DNA of 64,000 nucleotides from Anadara kagoshimensis. Lineage: Eukaryota > Mollusca > Bivalvia > Arcoida > Arcidae. A program made the translations under genes and the position numbers. Where the stretch lies: NCBI GenBank assembly GCA_021292105.1, contig CM037869.1, forward strand, positions 40,255,530 to 40,319,529, written 5' to 3'. Below are positions 45,590 to 55,539 of the stretch, piece by piece; positions within the stretch are counted from its first letter, which is position 1; every line of letters begins with the position of its first letter. Below the pieces are notes generated by a model that was given only the letters and a program-made list of their open reading frames with translations, had not been told where the DNA came from and made no database searches.

Positions 45590-45869
45590 AGTGTTTTGTC
45601 GCAGTCAAAATTCCTTCGTTTTCAATAATGCACGTATATCACGGCGGTCAGTTCTTGGATCATGAAGGAAACCGGAATACCAAGAAAAAAACCCACCGAC
45701 CAGCGTTGAGCAAACTGAAAATATTACACGCCGCAATCTGTCCCGATGGAGAGTCTAACAAATGAAAATGTTTTAAACACCAGGTCTCGATCGTGATTCG
45801 AACTTAGACAATGACAAGTGCTCTAATATGTAAGCCCACTTTTTAGACCACTAAGCCACCGTGGTCCCT
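45590..45869 (-). mobile_element. tRNA-derived SINE of a second type
   Basis: Read on the minus strand, the head is GGACCACGGTGGCTTAGTGG with the box-B-like AAGTTCGAATCACGATCG. The body has CGGTCGGTGGGTTTTTTTC-type sequence, seen on plus as AAACCGGAATACCAAG and AAAACCCACCGACC. It differs from the GCGGTAGCTCAG-headed family. Its 3' end is approximate. Confidence 0.62.
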
Positions 45870-45932
45870 GAAAATTATAGAAAACAAGACACAAGATAAA
45901 TAAATAAACAAATAACGTCACGGAGAAAAATA

Positions 45933-46470
45933 CAGTACCTTCCACCAAGCCACGGCGAATCATCAGCTCATTTCGATCTCTCGTTAGCTATATCTCGGCA
46001 GATTTTCGGCAACCGCAATATATAGCTCTTCTGCAGGTTTTTGGTAACTAGCTACCAACAACTTAGCTATTCGACATCCAAGCTTCGACTCATTTTTCTG
46101 AGAACCACTGCGGTAGCTCAGTTGGTAGAGTGCTCGCTTTGATGTGGGAGGTCGTGGGTTCGATCCCCGGCCGGGTCTGATCCAAGACTTGAAAGTGGGT
46201 AGTGACTGTTCTTTCGCCAAGCACTCGGCATAACGAAATGAAAGTCACGGTTCTTTCGGATGGGAACTTAAAATAAACGATGTCCCGTGTCTCGGTGGGC
46301 TTGGCACGTTAAAGAACCCTGCTGTATAATGCCATCAGCGCAACGCACAGGCAAAATTTCTGCACCTTCGCCTATAGCCGGCGACGTGAGATATTCTTGA
46401 CTGGGACGTTAAAAACCATTACTCAACTCAACTCAACTCATTTTCCTGAGCTCAGCGTTAAACTTTCGAC
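45933..46470. mobile_element. family E MITE interrupted by a SINE
   Basis: E starts at CAGTACCTTCC (TA at 45931-45932) and continues CTCTCGTTAGCTATATCTCG, GCAGATTTTCGGCAACC and GCTACCAACAACTTAGC to 46102. It resumes at 46451 with CTCAGCGTTAAACTTTCGAC and then diverges, so its right tip is lost. The native element would be about 205 bp. It provides the consensus used to read the E-in-E insertion at 54735. Confidence 0.78.
46103..46435 (+). mobile_element. tRNA-derived SINE, best copy, with target duplication
   Basis: 333 bp. Head AACCACTGCGGTAGCTCAGT (box A GTAGCTCAGTTGG) and box B GGGTTCGATCCCC; then GACTTGAAAGTGGGTAGTG, CACTCGGCATAACGAAATG, GGGCTTGGCACGTTAAAG, GCGCAACGCACAGGC, CTATAGCCGGCGACGT and GACTGGGACGTTAAAAACC. 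It ends in ACTCA repeats. It is flanked by ACTCATTTTTCTGAG (46088-46102) and ACTCATTTTCCTGAG (46436-46450), 14 of 15 matching, as expected for LINE-driven insertion. The boxes look intact enough for Pol III, but transcription is not shown. Confidence 0.92.
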
Positions 46471-46884
46471 AAAAAGAACACAAAACAAACGGGCGAAACA
46501 AGAAAACATAAGACAAGACAAGGTATACATCTATAGAGACCACTGAATATAAATAATAGGAACTGAAAAATCTACCTGGTAACATCCTTTGTAACATTGC
46601 AACCAAAAACACAACACAATACAAGTGCATGGAAACAACCAAACAAGATAACTCAAGAAAGGGCAATTGCATATTAATAAAACTGATTATAAAAGTTCTG
46701 AAAAGCACCTATGTAAATGTCTATTACTGTGGTTGTAATATATTCAGATGGTCCCAAGCATCCTACTCACTATACTACCAAGGGGTGCATAAAACTATTG
46801 ACTTGAAAAAGCTTTGAAGACGTAGTGGGTAATGACGCAACAACAAGGACCTGCAAATTCAACATTAATTCGTTGGCGAAGTGC
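46471..46884. other. AT-rich spacer
   Basis: No gene or recognised repeat. Confidence 0.4.
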
Positions 46885-47242
46885 TAAACATGCAATTGCT
46901 AATGTAACAAAGATGACATTACAAATTTTGTTAACGATAGCAATAGCCAAACACACGATAAAGACAACTACATTTTGGAACCACCGATTATCAAATTCAC
47001 GAATTTAGACGGGTTCTGAGATAAATATCCCGAGATGTGGCTGTTTTAACGGAAGTTCTCTGTCATGCAATTGCTAATGCAATCAAGATGACATTAAAAT
47101 TTTTGTTAACGATAGCAATAGCCAAACACACAATAAGGACAAATACATTTTGGATCCATCGATTATCAAATTCACGAATGTAGACGAGTACTGGTATAAA
47201 TATCTCGAGATGTAGTTGTATTACTGGAAGTTCTCTGTCATT
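46885..47242. repeat. two tandem units of 175 bp
   Basis: TGCAATTGCTAATGTAAC (46891) and TGCAATTGCTAATGCAAT (47066) open two units that share GTTAACGATAGCAATAGCC, AAACACACGATAA, GATTATCAAATTCACGAA and GGAAGTTCTCTGTCAT. Confidence 0.85.
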
Positions 47243-47339
47243 TTACATTTTATCCCCAAATATAGGGTTTGTACCCCTTAAACCACAAATGAGAGAGGTT
47301 TTTTTTCTTAGCGGAGGCAACTACTATTTTGTAATAAGG

Positions 47340-48430
47340 ATACCTTCACCCTGAAAGGCACTTGGTAACAGAATTTGCAACATCTACCTGAAAGGTAATA
47401 AACGGCACCACATTACTGTTGGAAAGTGCTAATCCTTATAAAGGTAACAAACAATTCATGATTTAAACGGAACCACAATGTCAGGGGACATGATATGGCA
47501 TATAGTTGATATCTTATAAGATATCAGTATTTTCAAGGACTACTTTTGAATGCATTATTTTACAAAAATTTAAAACTAGCACATGTCAGTAAAATTAAAG
47601 TAACTTCCAATTTTCCAAATAAAAACCGGAAAAACACTTGATAAGAAAAATTGCAACCTCTACCTGAAAGAGAATAAACAGCACCACATAATGGTTGAAA
47701 AGTGCCGATATGTCATAAGGAAGCAAAAATTTTCATGATCTAAACAAAGCCACACTATCGGAGGGAATGTAGATACGTCATATAGTTGATATCTGATAAG
47801 ATATCAGTATTGTCATATATTATTTTTGAATGCATTATTTTAGAAAAATTTAAAAGTAGCACATGAAAATAAAATAAAAGTTACATCTGATTTTTCCAAA
47901 AAAAACCGCATTTGTTAACAAAATTATCTTAGACTAGAAAAGCACTTGGTAACAGAAATTGCAACAGAAAGAGAATAAACAGGACCACATTATGACTGGA
48001 AAGTGCCGATATGTCATAAAGGTAACCAAAATTTTCATGATCTAAACAGAACCACAATATCGGAGGAAATGTTGATATGTCATTTCCTTTGCTAAATATA
48101 TTTTGGTCCTTTGGGTATCTTTTCAATATCCTGGGGTCCTTTGGGTATCTTTTCACCATCTTGGGAAAACAAATTCTAGTCCAAGCACTACTGATGAGGA
48201 ATTGTATTCTGAAACGGCCGTCTAGTGCTGTAAAATTAAAACTAGTATAATATGTAATAGTAGATATCTGGTACGATATCAGTATTGTCATGTACTACTT
48301 TTGAATGTTTATTATTTTATAAAAAATTTAAAAGTAGCACATGACAATAAAATAAAAGTTACATCCGATTTTCCAAATAAAAACGAGTTTGTTTATAAAA
48401 GTATTTTCGAACAAAAATCATTTGTTAGCA
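47340..48430. repeat. three tandem units of about 280-310 bp
   Basis: CACTTGGTAACAGAATTTGC (47359), CACTTGATAAGAAAAATTGC (47635) and CACTTGGTAACAGAAATTGC (47943) open three units. All share GAATAAACAG/GGCACCACAT, AGTGCCGATATGTCATAA, TTTCATGATCTAAAC, GATATCTGATAAGATATCAG and AAAAGTAGCACATGA. The third unit is interrupted by a family A copy. Confidence 0.85.
48078..48258 (+). repeat. family A inserted in a tandem unit
   Basis: From TTCCTTTGCTAAATATATTT through TCTAGTCCAAGCACTACTG, GGCCGTCTAGTGCTGTAAA to the terminus CTAGTATAATATGTAAT. GGTCCTTTGGGTATCTTTTC is repeated inside (48105 and 48134), a 30-bp internal duplication. The neighbouring uninterrupted unit (GTCATATAGTTGATATCTG) shows the site before insertion. 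Confidence 0.85.
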
Positions 48431-49469
48431 ATAAAAAAATCAGCAAATTTTACCAGTAAAAGAGTACATACGTGTAAATGGTCTGTAATTGACGCTGAAA
48501 AATACCGACGAAATTTAAAAGTAAATGCGATTACATAAAACAATATAATAATAATGGTTATTTTTAATTTCTATATCCGGCAACAAATAAACTATGAGAC
48601 ATTATAACAAAAATGCAAAAAAATGGGAAATAAGATAATTTAATGATAAAATTTCAATCTATGATGCACATCGTCATAAAATTTGAGTCCCATCTTTTCA
48701 TAACTTATTATCATTTGCAAAATCAAAACATCAACAAATGCTATTTATCTATATTTAAAAAATCTATAAATAACATTACTCATAAAATTCAACTTATATA
48801 TTCAAATAAAGTTTTTTTGAATTAAATCGAAACTATTTAAAATATTAATTACATTTTCCCGTATTTGTATTTAACTGTAAGAACTAGACTTTTATTATTC
48901 TACGACATTCTGTAATTCCTTTCACCGGACACTAAACAAATATCAAATTTGTTTATTCTGCTGTCGGCATTATAAAGTAAAAATAGTCATTCGATATAAC
49001 TTATTCCGTAGGTCAAAAACGGTGTATGCAAACATCTTTAAAAAATGTCAACAAAAACTTGTTAATTTGTCCAGAACTAATTTCCTATTTGAATCTCAAT
49101 TCCCTGCTCTTGCAAACATATCTTAGGTTGCGTTCTAATGGCATGAGTCTTTTTATCTCGCCGACGTTTGGGATCGGGATAGATGTTGAAAAATCAATAT
49201 TAAATATTTTGCCTGTTTGGATTTGGGTTTTTCTTTCTGTAAATTGATGCACTAATCAATCGAAATTAGAGTAAAATAATTAAATATAATTATTTTTTTA
49301 ACTTTTATTTTGTGGTAGTAACTGGATAGTTGCGCAAATTTAGTGGGTACTGGTTTTCGTTTTTATTATATGCATTAGTTGACCATTGATGCACGCGTTT
49401 CACATGCAGATACTTTTAAGCGAATATGAATAACTATAGAATAAAATAAATAATAAACAGAAAAAAAAT
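48431..49469. other. AT-rich spacer
   Basis: No gene or recognised repeat. A 73-codon frame at 49026-49247 has no motif I recognise. Confidence 0.4.
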
Positions 49470-49655
49470 AAAATCCAAAACAAACATACTAATCCATGTT
49501 CGAATCACGATCCAGAAGCAAAGTAAAAATTTTGAAACTGACAAGTGAACTTCCACCGGGGAAGTGAGGCCGGTAAACCGGAAGCACCTCCTATTTAGCT
49601 AGCTGCACCCGCCACGTGTGTAATCAAAATTGGATGAAAGGAACAAGAATAATTA
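49470..49655 (-). repeat. family B repeat
   Basis: AAAACAAACATACTAATCC, AATCACGATCCAGAAGC, CACCGGGGAAGTGAGGCCGG, CACCTCCTATTTAGCTAGC, GCACCCGCCACGTGTG and ATTGGATGAAAGGAACAAG. Confidence 0.78.
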
Positions 49656-49729
49656 AATACATGTATGTTCAATTTAAACAATACAACGTCTGGCAATGAC
49701 AATTTTTAAATAATTATTTGTATGCAAAA

Positions 49730-49860
49730 AATCAAACACAAACATACTGGTTTGTGAACTAATCACATTCCTACAAGTATAGAACTTTGGTGAATTAAGG
49801 AGAGTGAGGTCGGGCGCTCGGGAATAGAACCTGATGTACCTTCTGTTGTTAATTTTTAAG
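49730..49860 (-). repeat. family B fragment
   Basis: AATCAAACACAAACATACTG, TTTGGTGAATTAAGGAGAG, TGAGGTCGGGCGCTCGGG and GATGTACCTTCTGTTG. Same orientation as the preceding copy, 75 bp away. Confidence 0.65.
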
Positions 49861-50574
49861 ACATCCAGGAGTTTGAGGTATCATTTTGAAGATCACTTCA
49901 AGCTTATAGCATGTGTGATTAGTTTTCTCAAAAATGGTTATTCTTAGTCCAAAATTTACTAAAGTTTGTGAAACTGGAGCCAGAAACATAAACATCACAC
50001 TTATCGACAATATTGTTTTTCTGATTTTATGTGCAAAATCTCCAAACCACTCCTCTCCCCTTTATGAAGAATAATGCACATAGAATGACAAATTTTGCAT
50101 TTTTGTTTTCATAAAATTTCGAAAAATCAAAACAAATGAGTCGAAATGACAGACAATTTTAATTTAACCCGTGTTAATTTTTAAACAATGGATATCCTTT
50201 TCCCCTCATCAGCCCTAGCCATAAGTCATTTTAGACAATGGAACCCCATAGTATCATTATATTTATCAGAAGCTTGTTTTTAATAAATTATGAGATTTTT
50301 GTCCTGTTTTATTCCCCGACTCTAAAGAGGTCTTTTTACAATGAATTATAAATCACGGAAGAGACAATAAACCGAGAACGGTGATTGGTGAATTATTTAT
50401 TAGGAGGTATCAAATATCGCTGTTCGATCAGGTATTTTGAGGTACTGTTTGTCGATCGGATGGTTTCATATATCGGGGATAAATCACTCGTTAAGGTCCC
50501 GTCAGATATAGTTTTTCCGACCAATCGCAAAAATAGACGATAAGGAAGTTGCTATGACTGAAACTAACGCAACA
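49861..50574. other. AT-rich spacer
   Basis: No gene. A C-like end (TTTGTGAAACTGGAGCCAG) is visible near 49965-49983. Confidence 0.4.
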
Positions 50575-50870
50575 AATGAAACGAAACTTCCATGAAATTG
50601 ATGATACCGCAAATATACATTGTATCTAAGTTAACAAAATCGATGGGTAAATCAATCCTTCGAGTGGAATGAAAACGGAATGCACGGGGAAAAACCACCG
50701 ACATTCGTCAAGCGTCATACGAATCTGTCCCAAGCGAGCGATGAGAGGCACTGTGGTTCATGAGCGTGTGCCTTAGACCACCCGGGTACCGAGACCACTA
50801 ACTCGATCCTTCCAAACATCCAGTCTCAAAGTAATGAAGTCTCATGAAATTGATGATGCCGTAAATATAA
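50575..50870 (-). mobile_element. tRNA-like SINE fragment within a flanking duplication
   Basis: On the minus strand CGGTACCCGGGTGGTCTAAG and GCACACGCTCATGAACC resemble a tRNA-type head (50715-50795), with AATGAAAACGGAATGCACGG at the far end. Flanking sequence is partly duplicated: ATGAAATTGATGATACCGC (50594) and ATGAAATTGATGATGCCG (50844), about 250 bp apart. Confidence 0.5.
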
Positions 50871-50984
50871 AATTATCATTTAGTTGAGGAATATTCCATG
50901 CCAGCTGTTTCAAAATAAAACGGACAACTCAATCCTTTCGAAACGTCCAGTCTCAATGTGAATGTTGAAAAAGTAATTCGGTCA

Positions 50985-51145
50985 AAACTGCCACCCAAGG
51001 AAACCAGTAAAAGTGGCCTTTTTGGGCACGTGCCCTTATATAGAGGTTCAGATTATATGAATAAAGAGGTATTGGGATAAAATTTTACTGGTCTTTAGAA
51101 GCATATGACCTTTATATAGAACTGGTATTCAGACAGGATCGGCTG
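50985..51145 (-). mobile_element. family G MITE, diverged
   Basis: Reverse-orientation G: GGAAACCAGTAAAAGTGGCC, CTTATATAGAGGTTCAG, ATGAATAAAGAGGTATTG, CTGGTCTTTAGAAGCATATG and GACAGGATCGGCTG followed by TA. Confidence 0.6.
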
Positions 51146-52889
51146 TATATGCTAGGTTTGCAATTCCATGGTTAAAAGAACTTGTTTGATCCGTCTTTAG
51201 ATTAATGATTGTTTTATGAGATCTAAAGTAATAAAGGACGCCGTAAAGCATCGCCCGTCTTCTCTTTGCCTATGCGATGCATAGGCTTGGGAAAAAAGGC
51301 CAACAGCCAACGCATGTAAGAAAAAAAACCAACAAAACCCCCCAAAAAAACAACAACAAAAATAATAAATTAAAAAAAAATAAAATAAAATAGATAAAAA
51401 AGTAGAAAGAGAAAAACATATTGGGACCACTGATAATAAAAAATATATGTTATATATGTGTGCCTTATGACTGGTTTTCGCACAGAGGCTTCGTCGTTGC
51501 GATAGGCAAACCCTTTTAGTTTGCAGGAGTATTAAAATCGCAATGGAACCAACATTTGATTGGCACTTGCTTCTGCACACACCTCCGTCTCTTCGTCTTT
51601 ACACTCTGTATACTGCAAATCGATGGTACACAAAGTCGTTGATTTCTTCTTTATTGCCTCCGGAACTCTCGATAATTTTGAGCGTGAGTGGCGATTTCAC
51701 TTGAACCTTGCAGAACGAACTTCTGTCATGTCATTTTTGAACCACTCAGCCACCAACTTTTTTTTTACATAAGAACCCGATCTTTTAAACCATCATTCTT
51801 CCATTCTACAAATTGATGTTTTCAAAGTGACTTCTTTTTGCCTCCAGAACCAATCTGTCGATAAGAACATAAGTGACATTTGAAGAACGAACTTCTGTTG
51901 GCAGCATTGCAGGAACAGCTCATAAGTGGTATAAGAACCCACGTGGTTATCAGATTTTCAAAAGTGCTGTCAAATCTTCAGCATGTAAAGAGGTTAAAAC
52001 AAGGGCAATCGCTTGTAAATTGAACAATTTGATATGAATTTGTCAGCACGGTAATGGCGGAAACAATTACATATCATATTTCGCGCCAAAAGTAATCCAA
52101 TTGTTATAATTAGACACAAGGTTGTAAGCGGCGTGATCAAACAAAAATATTCAAGTAGCTAAGATTGTCAACAATGGGATATAGACAAAATGCATTAGAG
52201 CGTAAAAATATTGACACAAAGAGCGAAATTTTAATGGGAAATCTCTCTCTAGTAGCAAAGTTAATATTTGTCTATAGGAGAAAGTCAAACTTGCCAAAGG
52301 ATACAAGCGTTTTGTTTACGTTGATTAAATATTGACACAACCTCCTCTGTCGTGTTAAAATGTCCGTTAGACGCTTGAAAATACTCCGCTCACCACACCT
52401 GGACACACTATACAGGCTTGCTGATCGGTATTTGGTTACTTATGTAAACTGTTAAGCATATACCCACCGCTCCCATATGTTTGAGGTTGTGATGAGCTAG
52501 TCCTCGACACCTGTGAATTTATGCCGATTCTGGACAAATTTACAAAATAAATCGTTACCGATCAAGTGGCTTTGTCATAATTGGAATACTTTCGTAAAAA
52601 ATTTGTTTTGATTGTAATAAATTCGGGAAATGAATCCTGGTTAAATTTATTTGATATGTAATCAAAAGGCATTGGTTTCTGTTTACAACCGTATTAGAGG
52701 TTGAATGAAAATATGTTGAGATACATTACAACAACCTGCAAGTTTGCAGTAAGTAAATTGGGTACAGTTTGTTCAGCATTTGTCATACCGATGTAAAATT
52801 TGAATTGAGGCCAAAGCAAAAAACGTTTCCATGAGAAAAAATATTTGGATGGTATCTTAATTTTTTTTCCTCGTATATATAGTACAGCA
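51146..52889. other. spacer without recognised gene
   Basis: A-rich tract at about 51310-51410 and a short palindrome (GCCTATGC-GAT-GCATAGGC) at 51268-51286. A weak duplication shares GCAGAACGAACTTCTGTC (51709) and GAAGAACGAACTTCTGTT (51882). The 127-codon minus-strand frame at 51197-51580 is largely low-complexity. No gene is supported. Confidence 0.45.
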
Positions 52890-53204
52890 CAGTACAGACC
52901 TTGCGAAAATTTAACAATTTGTTCACGAAAAAGTGTCGAATCTCGACTGCCGAGTGGCCGAGATATGGATAGCTAGTGGCCAAAGAGGTGCCGAGGGGTG
53001 GAAGGCAGCTGCCGAAACCTTGTCGCTCGAGTTGGGCCAAAAGAGTTGTACTGCAGAGGCCGAAAGCTGACGAGAATGAGATAATATCTCTCGAAAAGCT
53101 GCCCGGGTATAGCTAACGAGCGTGTGATATAATGTGCCGATTCTGGCACTAATTCCGATTACATAAGTGTTAAACTTTTGACATGTCTGCGCTGTATATT
53201 GGAA
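52890..53204. mobile_element. family E MITE, longest copy
   Basis: 315 bp. Left CAGTACAGACCTTGCGAAAA, interior ACTGCCGAGTGGCCGAGATA, GGAAGGCAGCTGCCGAAACC and GGGTATAGCTAACGAGCG, right GTGTTAAACTTTTGACATGT then CTGCGCTG and TA. It carries about 100 bp more interior than the copy at 54735. Confidence 0.78.
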
Positions 53205-53275
53205 TTTGATATTGGACTAGTAGTTTGTTTTTGATACATCAACCACAAACATACGGATCCATGTTCAATCTATAG
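53205..53275. repeat. family B inverted end junction
   Basis: GGACTAGTAGTTTGTTTTTG (B distal end, plus) is followed after 4 bp by ATCAACCACAAACATACGG and ATCCATGTTCAATC (the same end, minus). This is a compact foldback of the B ends without the rest of either unit. Confidence 0.6.
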
Positions 53276-53772
53276 AGATTTTCTTACTTTCACAGCGCTT
53301 TTTGAAAATTGGAGAATTTTTTTTTTAAAGACTGGCATAAAATGTGGGTGGATTACCTAACGGGAAACAAACATTTTTACCTCTGCCTAAGTCAACATAA
53401 GAGAAATTCTGTATAGGTAATTACCAATTAAAAAGGTTTCGTTCATAACTTTCAAGTTGATTGCCGATATATGCCAAAACATGGTTTAGTCAATAAAACT
53501 TGATACTGAAAATATGCAGTGTATTTCCGTATTTATTTATATATGCTTATTTTCCCTTTAAGTCGATAATTGTGAACCAAATATTCACTATCCGTTTTAA
53601 TCATGTTTCCTGAGAAAGAGAGAAAGAGAGAGAGAGAGAGAGAGAACCAACGCCAGCAACACCACAAAAAACTACACCAACCCAAAACCACTTGCACGAA
53701 CATCATCAACAACTTCAACAAATGGCAATCAAACAATGCATGCAACATGCAATGTAAATGTTGTTTAGAGCA
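53276..53772. other. spacer with (GA)n tract
   Basis: A GA-rich microsatellite lies at 53612-53646. No gene or other recognised repeat. Confidence 0.5.
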
Positions 53773-54040
53773 CAGTAAACGTGTCGAAAGTTTAACGCTG
53801 GGCTAACGAAAATAAATTTAAAACTCGGCTGCCGAAATATAGAAAGGTACAATACACAAATGTCGAAACATTAACGAATGGGTACAGTTCGCTCATCTCG
53901 GTCCCTCGCTGCTCTGTATCTCTGCAGCTTTGTGGGTTATAAACATACCTCTCAACATTCGGCCACTATTATCCATATTTCGGCCAATTAGAAGCAAAGC
54001 TTCGATTTGTTTTCTTAAGTTCAGTTCGACAGGGACCGAT
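53773..54040. mobile_element. family E MITE, rearranged
   Basis: Left end ACAGTAAACGTGTCGAAAG and TTTAACGCTGGGCTAACG, interior AACTCGGCTGCCGAAATA, GCTCATCTCGGTCCCTCGCT and ATTCGGCCACTATT, then TCAGTTCGACAGGGACCG. The right end does not form a clean inverted repeat. Confidence 0.6.
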
Positions 54041-54164
54041 AAGCTACGGAGACATACGAAACAGTTTCCAATTGCGCAATTACATGTTTTCGTTAGGTTT
54101 TATTTCATCTCTGCGAATTTTTAAAACTACATTGTATTATATTTCATCTTCGAGAAAGAAAGAA

Positions 54165-54290
54165 CACATCTTGGATGGAAGAGCTGGGAGTCAGCAAGGG
54201 CAACTGCCAAAGACAGGGCATCGTGGGAAAGATGTATTGGGGCCTAGTGTGCCAGCGGGCACGAAGAGGATGATGAGGTGAGGTGAAGTC
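54165..54290 (+). pseudogene. decayed LINE reverse-transcriptase C-terminal relic
   Basis: In the frame starting at 54206 the translation reads AKDRASWERCIGA, then a stop at 54245-54247, then CASGHEEDDE. The KDRxxW...CA.GHEEDDE ending is the usual last line of non-LTR retrotransposon ORFs. The in-frame stop and the lack of any upstream polymerase domain show it is dead. It is a different lineage from the LINE at 40481-40965, which ends GLYSTGE. Confidence 0.6.
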
Positions 54291-54573
54291 ATCTTCGTTA
54301 ATTATCTGTTGACCACTTGTTCTGAAAAATCGGAAGCATGCAAGGCTGGCATTGTTACTGATCAGAATGATCTAGTCGTTGTTTAATTCAAAAACGACGG
54401 GGGCAACAGGTTTATTATACCTGCTAAACGGAAGAGGTACAAAAAGTATATCAGTTATCTTTCGCGGTGTTGAAATATATGAACATTTTACTCGCGGAGA
54501 TGATATATTTTTATTCGCAGAGATGAAAGATTTTATTCGCGGTAATGAAGTGCACAAATTCGTTATCGTAATG

Positions 54574-54610
54574 TTTAATTTTCGACAGGCTATATCTGTA
54601 TTTGTTACAA
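54574..54610. repeat. family E right tip plus flank, repeated at 55023
   Basis: AATTTTCGACAGGCTATATC and TGTATTTGTTACAAG recur at 55023-55062 as AATTTTCGACAGGCGTG, TTTATGTATTTATTACAAGG. The pair brackets the nested E copies. Confidence 0.65.
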
Positions 54611-54614
54611 GATT

Positions 54615-55028
54615 CAGTACAGACCTGTCAAAAGTTTAACAAAAACTTACGAATTGGTGCCGAAACGGCAGCTCGTCTCGGCGGTCCCTCGTTCGCTATA
54701 TCTCGACAAACAGCTTTTCGGCAACTTCTATCTACAGTACAGACCTGTCGAAAGTTTAACACTTAGATAACGAAAATCACGGCTGTCGGTGGTCGTAAAT
54801 TTATAGTCAGTGGTCGAAGAGAAACCAAAAGACACGGATAGCAGCTGCTGAAATGCTGGCTTGATATAGCTAAAGAGGAGACGAGATTTGTTTTGCTTTT
54901 CGACACTAAATAGTTAGCTTAGTGTTAAACTTTCGACAAGTCTGTACTGTATCTCATGGCAGGTTTTTGGGTACTAGCTATCCTCGGCAGCAGAGGTTCG
55001 ACTTTTTTTGTTAGCCCCCAGTGGTAAA
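54615..55028. mobile_element. family E MITE split by another E
   Basis: Left half 54615-54734 (CAGTACAGACCTGTCAAAAG, CCCTCGTTCGCTATATCTCG, AGCTTTTCGGCAACTTC) and right half 54950-55028 (CATGGCAGGTTTTTGGGTAC, GCTATCCTCGGCAGCAG, GTAAATTTTCGACAGGC) fit the uninterrupted order seen at 45933-46102. The native element is about 200 bp. Confidence 0.82.
54735..54949. mobile_element. family E MITE nested in another E
   Basis: 215 bp. Inverted ends CAGTACAGACCTGTCGAAAG and CTTTCGACAAGTCTGTACTG. TA lies at 54733-54734 and 54950-54951, the target duplication. This is the cleanest copy of the family in the window. A TA duplication and CAGT-type ends suggest a Tc1/mariner-type source; no transposase is present. 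Confidence 0.88.
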
Positions 55029-55062
55029 TTTTCGACAGGCGTGTTTATGTATTTATTACAAG

Positions 55063-55539
55063 GAAGCATAGATAGATATCTCAAATAGGATTGTGTAAAT
55101 GCAATTATATAAAACCTTTAAATTAATAAGAACGCCTTGTAACCCAACAAAAGGCGAAAAGAACTGAAGACAAATTTTGTATTATCATAAGAACTCTAAA
55201 TAAAAACTCTAGATATATTATAATCTAAAAACTAAGTCTTTAATCACGGTGATTTCAAACAAAGTCACAATGAAGTACTATTTTCATCCTATACTAAGAC
55301 AAATATTTACTAAGCCTCTCTACTATTATGGAATAGTATTAAAAATAAACAAGCTACCATTCAAATTATTCTTCAGTGTTTTATTTCCTTTTTCTGTGAG
55401 AATAGAATCTGAAGTTTTATTGCTTTTACAAGACTTTGTTACAGGTACAACTATGAGATTAGATTCAACAGAAAAGGTTTTAACAAGCAAATACATTTCC
55501 ATATATAATTCTGTTGAGCAAATATGTTTACATAATGTT
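55063..55539. other. AT-rich spacer
   Basis: A 118-codon frame (55249-55605) starts here and runs into the minisatellite. Its first 95 residues have no motif I recognise. I do not support it as a gene. Confidence 0.45.

Noticed and set aside
46103-46190. Functional tRNA gene
   Set aside because: The head has box A and box B, but it continues into a 333-bp SINE body with a target duplication and lacks a complete cloverleaf.
2331-48258. Recurrent peptide FTALDGRFGIQF as a conserved protein motif
   Set aside because: It is the translation of one DNA repeat (family A) in one frame. It lies in frames that are interrupted soon after and follows DNA-level conservation.
51197-51580. 127-codon minus-strand membrane-like protein
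   Set aside because: The hydrophobic stretch comes from an A-rich tract read as Phe, Leu and Cys codons on the opposite strand. No homology or gene context.
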